Source: Daphnia carinata (taxonomy: Eukaryota > Arthropoda > Branchiopoda > Diplostraca > Daphniidae). From it: 64,000 bases of DNA. The notes beneath the pieces are model-generated. The model had not been told where the DNA came from, did not search any database, and was given only the letters and a program-made list of their open reading frames with translations. Made by a program: the position numbers and the translations under genes. Shown here piece by piece: positions 9,940 through 20,270 of the stretch (within the stretch, counting starts at the first letter, position 1; each line of letters starts with the position of its first letter). Location of the stretch: NCBI RefSeq assembly GCF_022539665.2, contig NC_081337.1, positions 984,239 through 1,048,238 on the forward strand. The letters are read 5' to 3'.

Positions 9940-11400
9940 TCACACGGATGGAGTTGTGTCTTCTTCCTGCTCCATCTCCGTCCAGGGTAGTACTTCAGCG
10001 TCGTCGGGCTGGTCCTCGCGTAATTCTAGGGGGTGTAGAGATTGAATCGCTCGGTTAATCAAGTTCCCGTTAGGGGTCTTGACCGTTACCGATCGAATCA
10101 ACCCGTCTCTGCTGGAAATAAGTTCTTTCACTACATCGACTGTCCTCATAAGCCGTTTCGTGTTGTCATCGTGGATGATGACAACGCGTCCAGGCCCTCC
10201 CTTGCAGTGAAATTTGTCTACTTGGAGCAAGTAGTGATTGACAAATCGCTCGCAAGTATTCTTTACATATTCTCTGCGTAGACGGTCCATTTCGATGAGT
10301 CGTTTGTTGGTTGGGTCGGGATTCAGTAGGTTAATTGCTAGCTCCGGCGGAGTACAATTAGAACGTCTGTTGTTCAGAAATTTGTTTGGAGTGATGGGAA
10401 GTAGATCATCGCTCCCTTCTGCCACATAAATGAGTGGCCTTGCGTTCACTACGCTTTCTGTCTCAATCAGACTGACTTCCAACTCGTCGAATTCAAGACA
10501 CGCACGGCCATTGGATCGCCGTAGTAGGTCTTTCATTGTCCTAACCATGCGTTCCCAAAAGCCTCCCCACAATGGGGCTAGGCTGGCGGAGGAGATCCAC
10601 TGTGTTTTGCGCATGGCTGGAAGGTCCTCGATGATCGCTGGATCGGATCTCAGAACCTTTAAGTGTTTGGAAACGCACCTAAATGTTTGTGCGTTGTCCG
10701 AATACATGACAGACACGTTACCTCTCCTAGCCGAAAATCTTCGGAAAGCTAGGAGAAAGTCACGTGCTGACATGTTTTTAGTCAACTCCAGGTGAACGGC
10801 CCTAGTCACCGCACAGGGGAATAGGCAGGCATAACTTTTGGGTTGCTTGATTGTACCCTTTTTCTTCTTGCCTGAATCGTCCGTTTGGAGGATTTCTTTT
10901 TCCTCCGTTTGTTCCATGGCTGGAGGCTCTGCTGGAATCTCCATACTTGGATCATCCGTTTGTGGGGGATCCACGGAGGTCGTAAGCTCCGCTTGCTTGC
11001 GTTTCTTACGTGATATTGGGTGTTTGAAATAGAAAGGCCCTGCGAAATCCACACCCGTGATTTCGAAGGCTTTCGCTTGTTTCAAGCGATTCAGTGGTAG
11101 AGGTGCAGCTACTTCTCTAAATGGCGGTGAAGTTAGCCGTTGGCACTTGACGCAGGCATGCCAAACTGACCACATGTTGACGTCCTTTAATAATCTAAAA
11201 TCGTTCCCTTAGATCGGAGAGGGTAGTTTTCACTCCGGCGTGTTTAAGTGAGACGTGCCTGTCCGCGATGAGCAATTTAACAACTGGATGGTGAGCGGGC
11301 AGCAGTATGGCAGGTTCAATGTCCCTGTCTCTTAGTGCCAACTTGACCCTTCCGGTCACTCTGATCACCTTGTCTCTTTCATCCCACATGGGTCGGAGTT
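9940..11400 (-). pseudogene. BEL integrase domain, with DUF5641-like tail
   Basis: Two fragments. The one at 11195-11389 has the H2C2 zinc-binding part of BEL integrase (…HPVVKLLIADRHVSLKHAG). The one at 9940-11175 starts with HACVKCQR and holds the core: ITGVDFAGPFY (first Asp), VMYSDNAQTF (second Asp) and FWERMVR (Glu region). It ends with a C-terminal domain (GPGRVVIIHDDN … LHPLELRE) like the DUF5641 tail of BEL integrases. A Ser/Pro/Glu-rich insertion of about 60 residues (about 10850-11030) separates the first Asp from the ACLFPCAVTRAVHLEL segment. A stop or frameshift at about 11180 splits zinc finger from core. It would insert element cDNA into the host genome. Confidence 0.85.
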
Positions 11401-13486
11401 TGGCAATTTTCTCCTTGTGGTGTGGTTGCCTTCCCTCTTGTAGGTCCTGAAACGTTTTAGAAAATGCTACTTTTTGGAGCTGCCTGTAGATAAGTAGCTC
11501 CGCCTTCGTCAGTTCCTCTACTGTTAGATGGTCTACCAGTATTTCCTTTTCGTCTCCTATCTTGATTGGAGATTGTATCTGCGTTTTGTTGATGGGGCGA
11601 TTCTTGGAGAGGTGCAGTGTCCTCAGTATTCAGGTGGTTCGTCGAAGTAGGCGATTCCATGATGGAATTCGTTCCAGCTGCCATTTCATTGAGGTAGCTG
11701 GTTCCACGGTAGCCACCGACATGATGACGGTTTTTGCTTTGGCTTCCGCTTTGATCTTTTCGTAGATACTCGGCTCTCCTGCATCGGGTGTTGAATCCGG
11801 CCATTCTGTTTCGTTCTTTAGCCATGGTGGACCATTCTACCACAGCTCGGAGTGTACTAAATTACTCCAGACAGCTTACTGATAGCTTCCACTTGGTTCC
11901 TAACAAATGGTTTCCATCTGTTAGAATCTCCTCTGATCCACCCAAGTGCTACCAAAGAGTCTGCCCAAAATATGGTTCGCCATGACTCTATGTGGAGAAA
12001 ATTTTGCAGTTTTTCTCCCAGCCGTGCGGCTAATAGCGAGCTTAATAACTCCAGTCGTGGTAGGGTGACTTTTTTCTTTGGGAGAGGTTCCACTTTCGTT
12101 TTACTGGCAAGAAAGTGAATGCTGGTTTCGTTGTTTTTGGTTTGGAGCCTTGCGTAAGCAACGGCTCCGTACGCTGCCTCAGACGCATCACCGAAGACGT
12201 GAATTTCTGCTGATTGTATGACCCTTTTCGAGTGGCCTATCCAGCGAGGGATTTTCAATTTGGCGAACTCGTTCAACCCCGTCATAGCAGCTATCCATGT
12301 TTGTCTTATTTCCGGCGGCGCTTCGACGTCCCAGTTAATTTCTGCTTCCCAAAGTTTCTGGTAGATGATTTTCAGCAGGAGTGTGGTGGGTGCCAAGAAC
12401 CCAATGGTGTCGAACTCTCTTGCAGATATCCATAGGATATTTCTTTTTGTTACTCGGTCCCCCAATTCGGTAGCGGCTTCAATGATAGGCGCAGGGTCGA
12501 ATTGGAACGTGTCGGATTCGGTGTCCCACCGAATACCTAGGACCTTTGGCTGGCCCTCTTCCAGTTTCTGAGTGAAGATTTTTACAATGGGGTTGATAAG
12601 CCCCTTCTCACTGAGAAATTTGCGAAGTGTTTTGTCGTTTATCACCCAGCTTCGCATTTTGAGTTTCGACTCCTGGAAGATGTCCTTTGTTTCCTGAATC
12701 CTTGTTTTTGCTGTGGGGATGTTGTCGGCGCCACATAGGTAGTCGTCGACGTAAATTTGTTCTTTCAGCTGCTTCACTGTAGTGGGGTACATCGGCTCCA
12801 TTCCATCCAAATGGTTGTTGAGGGTAACTCTTAGGAAGAATGGGCTGGAATTGAGTCCAAATGGAACTCGTTTCCATTTGTAAGCAACTAAAGGGTAGCC
12901 AGGTGTTTCTGGCTCCGTTACCCACAGAAATCGTACTGCTTCTGAGTCTTCAGGATGCAGGGCGATGTTTAAAAAAGCTTTCTCAATGTCTGCTATCCAT
13001 GTGATCCGATTTCCTCGGAATCGCATTAGAACGGCTAGCAGGTCAGGATTTAGGTTCGGGCCGGTTTCTAGGACATCGTGCTTGTCCAAATTTGGACTTA
13101 GCTGCTCCGTCAAAGACCGGTCGAATTTTTGTGGTTGTTTTGTCCTGTCGTATGACAGGATGATGTGGCAGATAAGTCTGGAGTCCATCGTAGTTTAGGT
13201 CTGCCTTTTCTGCGAAGTTCTGGACTCTTAGTTGCTCGATCTCCTGGTGGTAAGCAGATAGAAGCGCTGGCGTTCTTTTGAGTCTGTTTATAAGACTCTC
13301 CAGTCTTCCTTTAGCCATCAGGAAATTCTTTTCCAATCTCCACTTATCGGTCTTCCACGGGGTTGGAGTGCAGTATCGCCCATCTTCTTGACGGGTGATT
13401 TTGTCTCCAAACGAGCCTAGAGGGTCGTCTGGCTCCACCGCATCGCAATCGTCTACAATGGCGAAGTCTTCCAGCTTCCAAAACAA
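11401..13486 (-). pseudogene. BEL reverse transcriptase and RNase H
   Basis: The N-terminal part (13043-13486) has WKLEDFAI, the motif CTPTPWKTD and KIRPVFDGAAKS. A frameshift near 13100-13180 passes to the frame at 11857-13188 with ADIEKAFLNI, FLWV and the catalytic IYVDDYLCGAD. The RNase H part has HVFGDASEAAYGAVAYARL and FWADSLVALGWI. The connection towards integrase (11401-11856) continues in other frames. The order is that of BEL/Pao pol. The frameshifts rule out one translation product. Confidence 0.88.
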
Positions 13487-13493
13487 GGATAGG

Positions 13494-14812
13494 TCAAAGT
13501 CCGTCTGCCGTTTTAATTCTTCTTTTACAATCTTCCTTTTTTCTTTTTCTACTGGAGTTCTCTATGGAAATTTCTTCCATAGACGTCGGGTGGGGAGATG
13601 AAGATTCCTTTTTCTCCTTTACATCCGGCATTCTCTCCTTTTCGTCTGGAAGGTTTGTAGAGGTGTAATTTGAATTAAGGCAGCCGGCTGTATATGATGC
13701 TACTGTTGCAGTAGTTGCAGCTGGATCAATGCTTTGCCTTTCTTCGAATTCTTTTTCCTTAGAAGGTCCAACAATCATCCGCCCAAGCTTTGTATTGTAG
13801 GCCCTTAGGCCACACGGGCTTTGGATAGCTGCTTCGTTGGGGATGATTTCAAACATCTGGTCGACTCTTATTAAAATCCCGACATCTTTTTCTTGGCAGT
13901 TTGTTTCGAACCTGTCGTCGGCCATTTTTTTTATTGTCCAGCCACAATTTTCGTGTGAATGTTGTGTGGGCATACGGACCAGTGTCTCCAATGTAGTCCG
14001 TCTCCAGTGCTGTAATTTTGACGAGTGGGGCACCTTGCCAAGTGCCCCTAAATGTCAGCTCGACTGAATTGGTCTTCTCCACTGGATTGGGTTTTCGTTG
14101 TTTGAAAACTCTGGTACTAATGTTTTCCACTGCTACCACTTTAAGATCCAATAATTGTGAGATAGATCTTGTGACCCAAGATCTATGGTTGCCGTCATCG
14201 ATAAATAAAATGGCTCTTGTTTGTTTGCCATTTGGGCGTACTACATTTAAAGTAGCTGTCTTAACCATGAGATCGCCGGGGGCGTTTGCGCTTGCAGCAG
14301 ACGCAGATTCAATTCCCCGCAAAAAATGCATGGTCTTGTGCATTCTCGCATGATAAAGTTGTCATGTCTCCTAATAGGTGTGTTTGATGGTGGCACAAAT
14401 TGTCTGGAATTTTTGCTGGTGTGTGGACCTGGATCCAATCGCCAGCTATGATGCTGTGGCAGCTTGTAGTTGTTTTGCTTGATTTGGCGGTGTTGACTTC
14501 TGTGGCGTTTTCGTGGTTTCCGATTTCCATCGGCTGCACCTTTCCGCTGCGTCAACCTGATCCCTGATGAAATCCAGGAGGGATGTGATGTCTGTGATGT
14601 CGTTCTCTTCAGAGCTTGACCATTCTTTCTGCAATTCTGCAGGAAGCAATTTCATTAATTTTGTTCCAAGGAGGCCTCCAAATGATTCTTTTCAAACCCC
14701 GACGGTTTCCAAGGCTTTAATATGTGACTGGACTGTGAGTCGCAGTTTTCTCAGCGCCGATACGTCTGCCTTTGTCTTAACAGGAGCTAGGTTGTCAAAC
14801 TTACACAAATGA
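13494..14812 (-). pseudogene. BEL Gag C-terminus, zinc knuckle and aspartic protease
   Basis: Fragments in several frames. The segment at 14446-14655 reads KLLPAELQKEW, as in DUF1759-type Gag of BEL elements. Next comes a Cys-rich stretch (ECTRPCIFCGELN, near 14330). Then follows a retropepsin-like DUF1758 domain at 13849-14270 with LFIDDGNHRSWV in the position of the D(S/T)G active site, followed by ISQLLDLKV. The ORF at 13494-14033 continues towards reverse transcriptase. Whether DDG is active or a mutated DSG cannot be decided here. Confidence 0.72.
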
Positions 14813-15661
14813 CTTTAAATAAGAGCCATTGGTTTAGCGTAGACTCTTTTTAGCTCTGCTATGGCAACGTTGTAGTTTGCTGCAGTGAGTTCCAGATTTT
14901 CAACGCACAAGTACGCCTCCCCTTTCAAATATTCTTTTAGGTAGTCGAATTTTTGGACATCCGACATTGTAGACGAGTGAATGGAGGCATTGAAGCTCTC
15001 CCAGAATGATGTACACTCAAGAATACCTTCTTTAAAAATGCTTGATTTGTCTTTGGGGAAGACGTGCTGCTTATTGAACTGGAGCTGCTGCTGCTGCTAC
15101 TTGAACTGGAGCCTGGTTTTGCGCCATAAGTTGTTGAATTTGTAAGGCGTAGGCTTGCTGTTGTTGGAAGATATGATTTGTGAAGAGTTGCTGCTGTTGA
15201 GTGAGCAGGTCCTGAAGCAATCTGTTTCTGTCCTCATCTATCTGGCGTTGTTCTTTCCTCTGCAACTCTTGAAATTCCAAGTCTTGCTGTCTTTTATACT
15301 CGTCTCGTTTGTTTTTAACGAAGGCGAGTATGCTGCTCATTTCTTCTTCTACTTCTGCTACTGTGGAGTAATCTTGCACGATTTGCTCCTCGGTAGCGTT
15401 CGTAGTTTGCAAGGTCCAGCGTACTTGGTCGCTTGCTTTAATAAATTTCTGGTAACGTTGCTTGAGGAGTTCTGTATCCGTTGCAATATCGTTATCCAGT
15501 TCCGCCGTCATCGTAAGATCCTTGTATCCCTTGATCTTCTCCATTGTCCTGGTAAGGGGGCCTTTCAGGCCCGCTCGTGTTGCTGCAACCGATCGTGACA
15601 TTTTTTTGTTTTGCTGGAATTGGAAAGTTGATTCTTCTTTGCAATCCTCAGCGGGGTTCAC
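14813..15661 (-). pseudogene. BEL Gag N-terminal region
   Basis: 196-codon frame at 15071-15661 starting MNPAEDCKEES. It has a glutamine-rich coiled-coil middle (QQQQLF, FQQQQAY) and a TRAGLKGPLTR segment typical of BEL Gag. It stops at TAA 15071, but coding clearly goes on in another frame to about 14820 (FPKDKSSIF, CTSFWESFNASIHS, YLKEYLKGEAY), which is the DUF1759 signature. One frameshift at about 15075 therefore splits Gag. It would form the particle shell. Confidence 0.8.
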
Positions 15662-16019
15662 TTCTGGATTCCCTTGAAGAAGTAAAAAAAAAGAAAAACT
15701 TGGAAAAGTTTTACTTTGGTGCTTCTACTAAATTGTGAGTGAATGGAAAGGGAGCAGCGCTGACGCCGTGCTCCAATCAGTGGGCGTATTTTTTTAACTC
15801 CAGTGGTTGAGGGTTCTCCTCCTTGCTATGTCAGAAAATTTTTTGAAAAGTGGAAGCTTAAATTTTTTGCTTAGTTAGCTTTCGGTAACTTTCGAGCGAA
15901 TAAACCGACCTCGTTGTCAGTAAAAATAAGAAAAATGTCAAGTTTTGGTTAGCTGCTAGCACGATGCTTAATGGGTAGGAATGGGAGAGGACTATTTTCC
16001 GATGATTTGGAAAATAAGG

Positions 16020-16375
16020 TTGCTTATTTGGCCGTTAGGCTGCATAAGCTTTCAAGTTTGAGAAGAAAATGAGAAAAAAAGGGAAAAGTTTTACCATCCT
16101 TTGGTTCTTGACCGCCCAGATGGGGTTTGTGTTCAGCTTCTGAACAAATTTCAAGAAAAATGAAAATAGTGAAGTCTCTTTTTTGACCGCTAGATGGAGC
16201 GGGCCTTCAGTTTTAAGAGAAAAAGACAAAAAATTTTGAATTTTTTGATTTTTAATTTGCTTATGACCACTAGATGGCGTAAGCTTGCAGTTCTGAAAAG
16301 AAAATAAGTTTAAAAAAAAAAAAGGAAAATTAAAGTTTGTAAGTTTGAGCGCTAGATGGCGCTAGTTTTCTAAAG
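16020..16375. repeat. About 80-bp tandem repeats with CTCF-like cores in the BEL leader
   Basis: Five degenerate units start near 16029, 16110, 16185, 16265 and 16347, each followed by an AG-rich tail (…CAGTTTTAAGAG…). Four contain a core like CCGCTAGATGGCG: 16112-16125, 16187-16199, 16267-16279 and 16349-16361. CCACTAGATGGCG at 16267 fits the CTCF consensus CCASYAGRKGGCR at every position; the others miss two or three. The array lies between the upstream ORF and gag, in what should be leader RNA. Confidence 0.6.
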
Positions 16376-16542
16376 GAAAGAAACGAAAAGACTTAGTGAG
16401 AGTTTAGGTTTAGAGCCCAACTCCAAGAAATGTAAGAAAGTTTTTTCTCTTGGTGGAGTACGGTCGAGCCGTTCTCCTGCTGAAAGTAAGTAACAAAGTT
16501 AGTGATCAATTATTTTATTGTAACATGGTGAAATTACAATTT

Positions 16543-17408
16543 TTAATAAAGATCAATAAGATCCCTTGGATCGGCGTCAATCCAAAGGATGTCTTCGTCT
16601 TCTTCTTCCTCCTCCCCTTCCTTTTTTTCAGCTGGGATGCCTACTGCTCTGGCTGGTTCTAGTACCGGTGTTGGGTCCTGAATTGGAGCATCCAGCGGGT
16701 TTTCCTTTTGGGAGAGTAATGGCCGACCACGTCCGCGTGAATTACCTGGCCCCGACTTGTAAGGTGCAAATTTAGTCAGCACCGCGTTGTTACGCCCCCC
16801 CGCCTGGGGTGGGTAACAGCTGTTCAAACAGCTCGGGGTGGTTGATGACAGTGAACTTTTGTCCACCACGACCGTGTGCTCTACCGGGTTTGGTTCTTGG
16901 CTGTTCAGGGACGCTGGTTACTGGAGAGACTGGTCGATCACATCCCGATGCTCCTGGTCCGACCTGGGGCTCCTCACTCTGGCTGACAGATGTGGAGAAT
17001 CGCCAACCACGTCCACGTGCTCTTTGTGCTATTGTTGGGGGGTTACTCAACCCACTTGGAGTTGGTAAGGCTACGGCTCCCTCCTTCTTCTCCACCTGGT
17101 TGGTCGGGTGGTACCTGATGTCTCCGCAATATTTCGGCTCGAGAGTTTCTTTGATGGCTGCCAGGGGCATGTAACGGATGGCTATTGGAAGTATGGAGGC
17201 AGCTCCTTTAATTTTGGGTGAGGCTGCTGCAAGGCGATTGAAAAGTTTGATTTGTCGCCTTCCTTCCGGGGTGTTCCGGAATTGCCTTGGATGTAGTGGA
17301 CCGGTCCACGGCCTTTCCAAGCCCTCCGCCCTCCTCTTCGCCCTCTTGATTTTCTTGGCGTCGGGAATTCTTGAAGTTTTTGTGGAGACCCTGATGGTGC
17401 TCCGCTAA
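16543..17408 (-). pseudogene. Unknown ORF upstream of BEL gag, RG-rich, one frameshift
   Basis: The minus strand is open from an AG acceptor-like site at 17409 (TTCTCTTTAG) to about 16790, and again in the next frame to 16543. The change of frame falls in a run of six G at about 16797. The protein would be basic at first (KKIKRAKRRAEGL), then have a possibly folded part (RRQIKLFNRLAAASP, LEPKYCGDIRYHP). It becomes RG-rich (ARGRGW, GRGRPLL) and ends very acidic (EGEEEEEDEDI). No ATG opens the frame, so it may be reached by splicing. I recognise no domain. Most BEL elements have no ORF here. Confidence 0.45.
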
Positions 17409-17920
17409 AGAGAACAATAGAGCGTTAATGGAGAATATAAAAATATCCTCCAAAAGGGAGTGGATTCAGAAAAAAAAGAAAGTAAAGAGAGGGAGACAGA
17501 CCCCCAAAATATGAAACACAACAAAGATGGCCGCTACACGCGGCCAAAAAGAAAAAAGGACGACCAAATTAATAGCCGCCGACCACGTGTTTGCCCTAAC
17601 AGTTGAAAGGCAAAAAAAAAAGAAAAAGGTTTTTCAAGTGCCTACACACTCTACACGTGGTAAAAAAAATTCTCACGGTAGCTCAACGAGTGGTGAAAGG
17701 CGAAAAAGAAAGAAAAAAAAATTCACAAGCTTAACTAAACACGTGGTGAAAAAAAAAGAAAAAGAAAATTTAACACGCTAGCTCACCACGAGGTGAAGGA
17801 AAAAAATTTCACACGCGGTGTCTAGGGACTAAAACGCTCGGTGAGCCAAAAAAAACTCCCCCACAGTGCTCAACAAGTAAATACTTAAAGAAAGAAATTG
17901 TAACTTAAATTAAGAAAAAA

Positions 17921-17935
17921 AAGTTCAAAGGACCA
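17921..17935 (-). other. BEL primer binding site
   Basis: Directly inside the 5' LTR the minus strand reads TGGTCCTTTGAACTT, starting with the TGG expected for pairing with a tRNA CCA end. The primer tRNA is not identified. Confidence 0.6.
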
Positions 17936-18267
17936 TGAAGGGAATAGTCAGCCCGTGCTCTGACTTCACCTTTAACAAATTGAAGTTGAAGAATTGAAAA
18001 CACGGGAGGTACTGGTGATCTTGTTGTGTACTGTAGGAAGTGTATTTCGTGACTAACTGCCCCTGGCCCTCTCTTGCAAGACGGCCAATAGGCCTAGGGC
18101 GGGGCTTACATACAGAAAATATACAATGGTGGCCCTCTATTGAGGGCCACTCTATTGAAGCCCTCTATTGAGGGCCACCCAATTCAAAAGCGCTGAAACG
18201 GCTGGGCAGCCTCGTGCGGCGTCCAGACCGCGTCGTCTGCTGTTGGGAACTCAATATATTTCCAACA
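17936..18267 (-). repeat. BEL element 5' LTR
   Basis: 332-bp partner of 9579-9883. The plus strand reads TGAAGGGAATAG to TATTTCCAACA. It holds an extra copy of CTCTATTGAGGGCCAC near 18140-18170, which explains its greater length. Confidence 0.9.
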
Positions 18268-18510
18268 GTTTTGCTGACGTCAATGTTTCAAATTCGAGTT
18301 AAGGCGACTGACTCGAAATCAGTTTCCATCTTGGAGCGTAGGTTCGAATCCTAACATCTGCAAAGAACTTGCACAAGTAAAGTCGACAAGGTTATAGGAT
18401 TGTGTTGGCGTTAAATTTCACCATCTTACGTTAACGTGAATGTAATCTGTGAATCGGTTGAGCATTGCGGAATGTGTTACGTGTTCCTCTGACAAGTGAT
18501 TTATAACCAT
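18268..18510 (+). repeat. Duplicated segment, copy B, left part
   Basis: Matches 8941-9258 with a roughly 75-bp internal deletion that removes the 5' end of the tRNA-Ser-like sequence. The rest of that tRNA (18295-18362) keeps CTCGAAA, a good T arm (GTAGGTTCGAATCCTA) and CATCTGC. It is interrupted at 18510 by the gypsy-type element and resumes at 33932. Confidence 0.85.
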
Positions 18511-18716
18511 TGTAACGAGCCCAAAGGCTATCCAAAGGAAGCCACACATCATACATCCCTCAAGCGTTCCACAAGTGAAAGTGAACGTATCTCCTCCCAC
18601 TTTACCTTCATAATTTGTGTTCTGTAGTAGTATAAATACTGCATGTTTTGTAACTTGTAAGGCGGAGTTGTTTAGGCAAATCCACTGACAATACACGAGG
18701 TTTAGGAAACTTTACA
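18511..18716 (+). repeat. Gypsy-type element 5' LTR
   Basis: Begins TGTAACGAGC and ends ACTTTACA. It contains a TATA-like TATAAATAC at about 18631 and differs from 33727-33931 at a handful of positions. Confidence 0.92.
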
Positions 18717-18718
18717 AT

Positions 18719-18736
18719 TGGAGGTCCCAACGAGAC
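18719..18736 (+). other. Gypsy-type primer binding site
   Basis: TGGAGGTCCCAACGAGAC starts two bases after the LTR. From memory it resembles the complement of tRNA-Thr 3' ends; that assignment is weak. Confidence 0.5.
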
Positions 18737-19602
18737 TAACACTTGTTGTCCAGTACAAAGTTTCTTACCCGTACCTTATTTCAGTGATTGTGTTCTACGT
18801 TTCCCCGACGAGTCTCCAACAATTCTACCAGACCAAGGAAACACCATCAAAGATAAGCGAAAGCCGCTTGATCATATTGCACCAGAGACTACTCGTAAAG
18901 AGAATACTTTTTATCGAAACGTTGTCGACGAACTATCCCCACTTCTGTACCCTGTACTCCCCGAATCAGACACAACCAGCCAAAATCCCAACCGTCTCCG
19001 AGAAAATTTTTTGAACCACTGGAAAACTCTTGTGGACTTCGAATTTGAACAAGAGTCAGAACAAAACAAACCCTATCAGACCATCGCGACACAAACAAAT
19101 ATCCAACAGATAGAATCAAAGAAGCAAGAAGTTAGTAAAAAGGCACAGAACGCATTGCAATTGTATTCATATTCATTGATAGAACAAACGTTACAAGTAC
19201 CAAGCGGTGTAACAGCAGAGACTATTACAAATACCACAAAATCACTTATAGATCACGTAGAAGCCCTCGGTGGCAACACCGAAAACCTTGACAATCTACT
19301 GCAGCAGATTAACATCGTGCATGGTAAAGAAAAAGAATTCCTGTTCGGTACCATTAGAGTTTTGCAAAAAGAAGTAGTACTTGCACAGATTACAGAGAAA
19401 ATATATTCGTCTGACCTCAACTCCGAATTACAGAGCTTGCGAAAGCAGCTAAATAGCAACAAGAAAAAGGCAAAAAGTTCCAAATACACCCAAAGTAGTT
19501 CCCTGGAGCAACTCCAAGAAAGTAACGAAGCACTCAAGAATTCCCTTGAAAAATCTACCAACCGAATCAGTGAATTAGAACGCAACTTTGAAACTGCCAT
19601 AG
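18737..19602 (+). pseudogene. Coiled-coil Gag leader ORF, first part (split by nested element)
   Basis: One frame stays open from the primer site to the nested insertion, about 290 codons, without a single ATG. The product is charged and heptad-rich near its end (ELQSLRKQL, ESNEALKNSLEKS, NRISELERNFETAI), so probably a coiled coil. After the nested element and one ATAG copy, the same frame continues at 21756. Translation would need a non-AUG start or splicing. It may be an N-terminal extension of Gag or a separate protein. Confidence 0.55.
19599..19602. repeat. Target-site duplication ATAG (left)
   Basis: Same as 21752-21755. Removing 19603-21755 restores the surrounding reading frame exactly. 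Confidence 0.85.
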
Positions 19603-19758
19603 TGTCACGTGGTCAATGACCACGTTATGTGATCCGGTTAGTATGCAATGCTACCGGACGTGTGACGTCAGTGTTTTCCCCCTTATATAGTCCCCCCGTG
19701 GTCGTGTATCGGGGCTCAGTCTTAGTCTTGTGAACCCTCAATACCACATACTGTTACA
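19603..19758 (+). repeat. Gag-only element 5' LTR
   Basis: Begins TGTCACGTGGTCAATGACC, where CGTGGTCA and TGACCACG form an 8-bp stem. It has the CRE palindrome TGACGTCA at about 19664, TATA box TTATATAG at about 19682 and end GTTACA. The primer site TGGTGGAGATGC follows at 19759. Confidence 0.88.
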
Positions 19759-19984
19759 TGGTGGAGATGCAGAACCTCTGGTAAGTCTCTTTTGTGGTTA
19801 TGTTTCTGTTCGATTCTGTGCTACGGAGGCGGTGGCTGTTAGGGACCCCTGAGAGTCGACGACCCAACTGGTCTTAGCACCTTAAATTGTTGGGGTATGG
19901 GGTCACGGCTCCGACCGTAGGACAATCGGGGGAAGCATAACGAAGGAGAGACGCCGAGGAAAAAAAACGGGGAAAAGGGCTAAT

Positions 19985-20270
19985 GCGGGGCAGTGAACCG
20001 TGAGCCGAAGAGTTCGGCAAGAAGCGGAGAAGTAACCGTGAGCCGAAGTGTTTGGCAAGAATCGGGGCAGGGAACCGTGAGCCGAAGTGTTCGGCAAGAA
20101 GCGGAGAAGTAACCGTGAGCCGAAGTGTTGGGCAAGAGGCGGAGGAGTGAACCGGGAGCCGAAGAGTTCGGCAAGAAGCGGAGAAGTAACCGTGAGCCGA
20201 AGTGTTGGGCAAGAAGCGGAGGAGTGAACCGGGAGTCGAAGAGTTCGGCAAGAAACAAGCGGTGCGAGGA
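19985..20270 (+). repeat. Seven 38-39-bp repeats, each a hairpin, in the gag-only element leader
   Basis: Unit of the form ACCGTGAGCCGAAG-TGTTCGGCAAGAAGCGGAGAAGTA (written in two parts). Each unit contains GCCGAA-GAG-TTCGGC or a variant (GTG loop, or one changed stem base), a 6-bp stem with a 3-nt loop. Units alternate 38 and 39 bp, so no reading frame is kept, and the array lies upstream of the Gag frame. The regular hairpins suggest an RNA function such as packaging or dimerisation, which is inference. Confidence 0.75.

Larger units (their letters stand above)
9579..18267 (-). mobile_element. BEL/Pao LTR retrotransposon, decayed
   Basis: 8.7-kb element read on the minus strand. LTRs lie at 17936-18267 (5') and 9579-9883 (3'). 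Minus-strand LTRs begin TGTTGG and end CCTTCA. GTTT(T) next to both outer ends is a plausible 4-5-bp target duplication. The order on the minus strand is 5' LTR, primer site, an extra ORF, a leader with a CTCF-like array, Gag, zinc knuckle, DUF1758-type protease, reverse transcriptase and RNase H with YVDD, integrase, polypurine stretch, 3' LTR. Gag-pol is cut by at least four frameshifts or stops. The 5' LTR has a roughly 27-bp internal duplication (CTCTATTGAGGGCCAC twice) that the other LTR lacks. It lies within copy B of the duplicated segment. Confidence 0.92.

Noticed and set aside
18418-19119. ORFs at the left end of the gypsy element in other frames (92, 98 and 76 codons)
   Set aside because: They are shadows of the LTR and of the coiled-coil Gag frame that runs through the same bases.
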